From Antitrichia curtipendula (lineage: Eukaryota > Streptophyta > Bryopsida > Hypnales > Leucodontaceae): a stretch of DNA of 64,000 nucleotides. The position numbers and the translations under genes are program-made. The stretch is from the NCBI GenBank assembly GCA_951230915.1, contig OX579636.1, positions 45,635,912 to 45,699,911 of the forward strand, read 5' to 3'. Shown in pieces: positions 58,889 to 64,000 of the stretch (its first letter is position 1; the number at the start of each line of letters is the position of its first letter). The notes beneath the pieces are model-generated. The model made no database searches, was not told the DNA's origin, and saw only the letters and a program-made list of their open reading frames with translations.

Positions 58889-59237
58889 GTTGGAACTCTG
58901 GGGAGCCCATCTGGCAAGCCACGTTTTGCAAAAAACATTGATGATGCTCTAAGGTAGTATGCTCTAAAAACACCCATGCTCCAAAAGTGATCATGACACA
59001 AAAGTACATTTTTTTTCCTCCAATGTACCAATAGTGTACATTGAAGGAGGTGGTTGCTTTTTAATGACCACTGCATTTTAACTTCAATTTTTTTTTAACT
59101 AATTCCACAAAGGTCCAAAAAATATTAAACAACTTGGATTAGATGCCAATTCCATTTGTCTTCCAATCAAAATTTACTAAAAATTGTTTAAGAAAATTTA
59201 GCTTTCCTAAAAGACAATCATTTCTTAATTGGTCGCT

Positions 59238-59794
59238 TTAACCCCTAAGCGCTCAAACAACCATTTTTTGGTCGCTACCCGATTTCAAGGAGAATTTTTG
59301 GGCAAAAATAAATTAAAAAATTCAATCCCCCCTCCCCCCCCCCCAAAAAAAAAAAAAATGGATTGTCTTTCAATATTTATATTCAAAACTAAGATTGCTA
59401 TGGTCAAATAAAACTAATAAGAAAAATAGTACAAAGTGTTTAAAATTGGCTAGTATTAAGAAACTTACTATTTTGGAAAGTGTTGGTGTCTACATTTCTA
59501 GATCTTATGCATTTTTTCACAAATCAATAGAAACTGCAATTTTGACCAATAAAAATAAATTCCAATCCTAAAAATAGAAATCATATTTTTGGTGAATGTT
59601 TGAAGTTATATCTTCAAAATTCATTTGAAGACAATCTAAAAAGAATTTTATAATTTTGACCCGTACAAATACTTTCCACTTTTCATGCTTCACATTATCT
59701 TCTTCTTTGATGCAAACTTCAAAAAAGTTATAGAGCTTATATTTTATAAACACATTTGTGTTTTGTTTGAACCCTTTAGGCTTTTAGGGGTTAA
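59238..59794. mobile_element. TTAA-family element of 557 bp
   Basis: TTAACCCCTAAGCGCTCAAA at the left and CTTTTAGGGGTTAA at the right are inverse, both with TTAA. A run of C then A at 59325-59358 is a mononucleotide tract. The left end resembles the right end of the copy in the CofD-like intron (CCCTTAAGCGCTCCGA). Confidence 0.65.
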
Positions 59795-60470
59795 GAGCAG
59801 ACTACCTTAAGACACATGGACATGGTGCAACTATGTAACCAAGTGGAATGATATTTTAGCATAACTATAATTTAATGTAAATTATGCCATAACCAAGTTA
59901 GCCTTGTAACAATGTAACAAACACTAAGTGTCTAAAGGATGATAGAAAATCCTTCTATGTAAGACAAAAGTAAAGATGTATCTCTTGAATTTTTATGTTA
60001 AAAGGTGGAGGTAGGATGCTAAGAAAATTTATTGCACAAAGTCAACCATGTAGGATGAGCGTTGGGTAATTGTAAGAGAAAGCCTCTTATTTTGAGCCAT
60101 GTTAATTCTATGTTATTAATCTCTACTAGCTAACTTGGGGCCTCTAATTGCAAATATGAATTCAAAATTTTGCAAATTCTATTATGTTTGAAAAATAAAA
60201 AATTCCTACGTTTTCACCATGCATGGTCGATTTCGTGAGACAAACTTAGCGTCCTACAAAAGGGAGGTCTTGTAGAGTAATTTGACTTCCAATAAGTGCT
60301 CTTGGATTTTTATAAGCAAATGATTCACATGGTACTAAAAATAATGTTTTTTATGGTGACCACCTTGACTTTCTAAGGTTAATCATAGGCTTTATAGCTT
60401 AATTTTTTAGTTCCATACTTACTTTTGGAAGCATAAATGAAGAAAACCCTTCTTTTTAAAACTAGTTGAT

Positions 60471-60686
60471 TAATAATGAAATTAGAGTCAACCACACTAA
60501 TTGATTTTTAAATGCTATAAATTTTACTTTCAAGTGATGAATATTTTATCAATTATGTTACTTAATAGAGATTCCTTCTATATATAGTATTAATATTTAT
60601 GCTCTTCGTAAAAATATTTATTAAAAATAAAACTCAATAATATTTTCAAATCAATTAGTGTGGTTGACTCTAAATTTCATTATTAG
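60471..60686. mobile_element. MITE of about 216 bp
   Basis: AATAATGAAATTAGAGTCAA, continuing CCACACTAATTGATTT, recurs inverted at 60645-60686, giving terminal inverted repeats of about 37 bp. The interior is AT-rich and non-coding. The target duplication is unclear (TA or TTA). Confidence 0.7.
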
Positions 60687-61421
60687 TATACTCCATACTA
60701 TTTGAATTCTTTAAACCACATTGGCTTTATGATCAATTGGATGAAATTTTAGGTAAGTAACCTATTTACCTATGCATACATAACAAAAACAAAGGAAAAT
60801 AATAATAATAATAAATTATATATTTTAAGATTATGTGATTGTCATTTTAGTGCCCCCATTGTAACAATTACGCATAAGGAGACTAGACCTAATTATAACT
60901 CTTTTCTTAAACCAACCCTACAAATGCTTGCCTAAAATGTACTACCTATATGTTTATCAAAACCTAGCTATCTAGGATAACTTTTGGACCATCTATTCTT
61001 ATTAGTTTGAAAATTCATAGTAAATTTATTCAAATAGTGTCTGAAAAATGCATAAGAAGGAACCAAATTTGGATTAATCTTTAATTTGACTTCTCACAAG
61101 ATCCATTAAAATATTAGGTAATTTATCATGAGGTTTCATTGTTCAATTGTTTATGCAACTGCAAGTAGGTGTAAGGTAGAACAATGCAATGCCATTAGTC
61201 ACCCAATTCTAGCATCTATTGGACCCTCCCATTTGCATCAGTCACCCATCCATTAATACCTCAAACAATAAATACTTAGCAATTCTTTAGCATCATGACA
61301 ATGCCCTTGGAGAAGGGACAAGTGAGCATGTGATTTAGCACAAATCTACCCAGGCACACTTTACCACTGTAGTCCCAATGAACTTCGAAAAATCACAAAA
61401 ACTTCATTTTTTGTTGGATTA

Positions 61422-62741
61422 TGGTAGAACCACCCATTGTCAACCACTTAACCCCTAAAACCCCGAGGCCTTTTCTCCATCAAAACACACTCAAAACTGC
61501 CACTTCTATTGCAAAGAGCAAAAAACTATAATTTTTTTTTTTTTTTGCATATCTAACCATAGGATCTTATACTAGACTAGTATGAGAATGTGTGCAAGAA
61601 ATTTCAGAAACTTTGAACAAATAGATTGCAAGATATTTGCATTCAAAGTGAAGAAAACAAGTTTTTTTGCACCTTGCTTGATTAGATTTTGGGGCTTTGA
61701 ACCTATTTAACTTCAATTTTTTGTATTGTTGATTTTGATTTTCTAAGTTTATATGTTGAATACTTCAGTTGAGAGTCTAGGAAAAAAAATTCAAGAAAAA
61801 AACACTAAATTTTTACTCATTAAAAAATTGTTAAGTAGAAGTAGGTTCAAGATTGAAGGAATAACTAAATTGTTAATAGCTCTAAGACAAAATTGAAATA
61901 CCATAATCTCAACGGTGAGATTGTTCTAGCAAGCAAATTCAACCTTGTCTAACAATTTTTTTCTGAAAATTGTAAAAATTGCATTAAAAAATGAATCCTA
62001 AAAGTTATTTTTTCAAGAAGATGCTTAGATTGCCGGAAAAACTAAGATTGTCCATAACTTTTTCATTATTAGTCCAAATAGAATGAATCAAAGCTTCAAA
62101 TGTAGACAAAAAGACATAGATTTTGAAAAAATATTTAAGAAATTTATTTTGACTTTTTGTGATTTTTTTGTGCTGCCCGCCAAACTCTATTTTTGGCATA
62201 ATTTTTTCTCTCGGGCACCAATTGAAATAAAATTATATAATCACAAAGCTCTCGCAAAACCGCACAACCTCGAAAAATACCAAAAAAATTCTCTACAAAT
62301 TGAGGTCACAGGAACCTATCCGGACCCAAATTGTCCCCCGAGGGGACTAACGGGATTTTAGGGTTTAAGCAATTCCGCATATGTTCTGGAACAATTGAAA
62401 GAAATGTGAATTTACAGTCTTGTAGGAAGATAGAAATGATGGGCATTGCCAAAATTTCGTGATTTTTTTCCTTGAATTGAATTTACTATAAATTTCCTGA
62501 AGCCAAAAGTTGGCCTCAACCCATCTCCACTTTGTAGAGTCATGCATAACTTTTCACCGTGAGAGTAAATTGTCATTCACTTGAACACCCACAGTTAAGG
62601 ACATATGGCATCACGACTTTGGAGCATTGATATAACCATCCCAAAAACTAATCATGAAATTGAATCCTAGCATGTACTGAAATTGATACCCCCTAGTGGT
62701 TGGCAACCGTGTACTGGTTGGTGATGGGTGGTTCTACCATA
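61422..62741. mobile_element. Composite element: GGTAGAAC-type ends enclosing a TTAA element
   Basis: ATGGTAGAACCACCCATTG near 61422 and the inverse ATGGTAGAACCACCCATCA at 62741 form outer inverted repeats. Just inside lies a TTAA element, 61448-62368, with TTAACCCCTAAAACCCCGAG at the left and GGGATTTTAGGGTTTAA at the right. The outer ends resemble the arm motif of the foldback elements (GGTAGAACAACCCATG). Whether the outer pair marks a true element or a captured arm is open. Confidence 0.5.
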
Positions 62742-63979
62742 TCTTGATTCTACTTGCAAATGGCTTCTCTCAAACTTCTCAATCACTAATTGATAGATAG
62801 CTTCTCCAGGTACCTAGATAACAAATCTGCTTGGTAGTAGGCATGTTTACTTCACTTAGCTCTAGCTCATGCGCACATGAAAAGGACTATGCTCAGCGAA
62901 CATATCAAGTTGCAAACTTCTTCAAGGTTAGGGTGCGTACGGTCAGTCGAGATCACATGCCAACGACAAAAAGAAATATCTCAAAACTTCAGAAGCATTT
63001 CTAAACATCAGTGTACCAACTTGCCAATCAGCTGCATGTGTGTAAAAATCGATCACAGCCACAGGAAATTGAAACGTAACACTCAGTCCTACCGTAACAG
63101 CTAGTGACTGCAATGATATTAATGTAAACCAAAGCATCCGAGTACGTCGTCCAGCTTCCTGGAAACACGGTTATATCGTACGTCCTGCAACCTTACTTTT
63201 CTGACGCACGCCCTGGACTGCAGAGCCAGAGCCACTAACATCAAACGTACATCATGCATTAGAGTATCAGTCTAGCTCCTCAACCAAGGCGACGGAAGCT
63301 GTCAAGCAGCAGAAGGGTCATCATATCGATCGATCCCAGTCTTGCAGTCCACGCCAATTCTCCCTTCCGACATAGTCTTCATTTCCACCGGACCTTCTTC
63401 GATCTCAATGCTAGCTTCAAATACTGTGAATTGGACAAAGCATTCTTCACTCAGCTTGAATTGCGCGCGTGCCGATCGATCTCCAGCTTTGGAATTTCAT
63501 TCCATCTTGCTGTCGCCAAGCTTGCTAGTACGTGGCCGAGCTGATTGGGGTCTAATTGGGTTGTTCGGACCAGTTACCTGGATCGGATTTCGAATCACTG
63601 CAGACTAGTGATCTCAATCCTCATCGATTTCAATCAGTTCAACCTGAAATTCATCTGAGCATTTCATCTGGCTATTATATTCCGGGGCCAGGAAGTTAAA
63701 TGCAGCACTGATTGCGGTGCTCGCTTATGGAGTGATCGACAAGTCGATCGAGGTTGAGATTTTCGAATTCTTGCTGCAATTGCATCGTATATTTTACTGT
63801 ACGTCAAGATTCTGTAGCATTCGATATTTCCGGTTCCTTGGAATTTCGCATTGCTACTGCAGATTGTGGGGAATTTGATTTGAACCAATCGACTGCGACG
63901 GGAGATTGTTCGAATTTGGAATTGAGTACGTCCGTGTATTCTTCAATTCAATCGGGTCGTGAATCTAGATCTATCAAAA
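62742..63979. other. GC-richer stretch, probably an upstream region
   Basis: Composition shifts from AT-rich repeats to balanced sequence from about 62870, as at other gene starts in this window. Open frames on both strands (for example 63342-63608) lack recognisable features. It may be promoter and leader of a gene continuing past the right edge. Confidence 0.35.
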
Positions 63980-64000
63980 ATGCACCGCAACGAAGTCTAC
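63980..64000 (+). CDS. Possible start of a gene cut by the right edge
   Basis: AAAAATGCACC in a purine-rich context opens MHRNEVY up to the edge. Seven codons cannot establish a gene; the call rests on the GC-rich upstream region and the favourable start context. Confidence 0.2.

Overview
This looks like nuclear DNA of a non-seed land plant, most likely a bryophyte or possibly a lycophyte. The genes are intron-rich with GT..AG junctions, the intergenic DNA is long and AT-rich, and two products carry chloroplast targeting sequences. The strongest taxonomic pointer is an LHCSR-type antenna gene, a family known from green algae, bryophytes and lycophytes but not seed plants. The lineage is an inference; the species is not identifiable from the sequence alone.

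Five spliced genes reconstruct in full, with consistent phase at every junction. They are a CofD/YvcK-fold protein (UPF0052 family, 13 exons, minus, 7118-12962), the tRNA-splicing endonuclease subunit SEN54 (5 exons, minus, 15910-17797), the ubiquitin-related modifier URM1 (4 exons, plus, 20650-22022), an LHCSR photoprotective antenna (3 exons, minus, 23541-24737) and a thylakoid-lumen-targeted protein of unknown function (4 exons, minus, 31059-32781). A sixth complete model, an uncharacterised protein with a C-terminal zinc ribbon (9 exons, plus, 42432-46660), has a leader made of three tandem copies of a ~140-bp unit. A partial gene runs off the left edge on the minus strand (1-413), with a TATA box and a GC-rich minisatellite upstream. 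Decayed coding sequence at 1.1-5.0 kb includes two FCP1/NIF-like phosphatase domains. SEN54 and URM1 both act on tRNA (splicing and wobble-uridine thiolation), and LHCSR and the lumenal protein are both thylakoid proteins, but nothing shows these pairs are co-regulated.

The rest, chiefly 25-31 kb, 33-42 kb and 46.7-63 kb, is repeat-derived. Three groups of non-autonomous elements stand out. (1) An abundant family is bounded by TTAA and CCCYTAAA-type inverted ends, which suggests piggyBac-like derivatives; two copies sit inside introns of the CofD-like and SEN54 genes. (2) Foldback elements with termini CATAACATTC include one 2.4-kb copy that is a palindrome of palindromes (55249-57627). (3) Three short hairpin MITEs are flanked by TA and end in AGGTRGA. 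Other single MITEs, tandem repeats and hairpins are listed below. No rRNA, tRNA or CRISPR was found.
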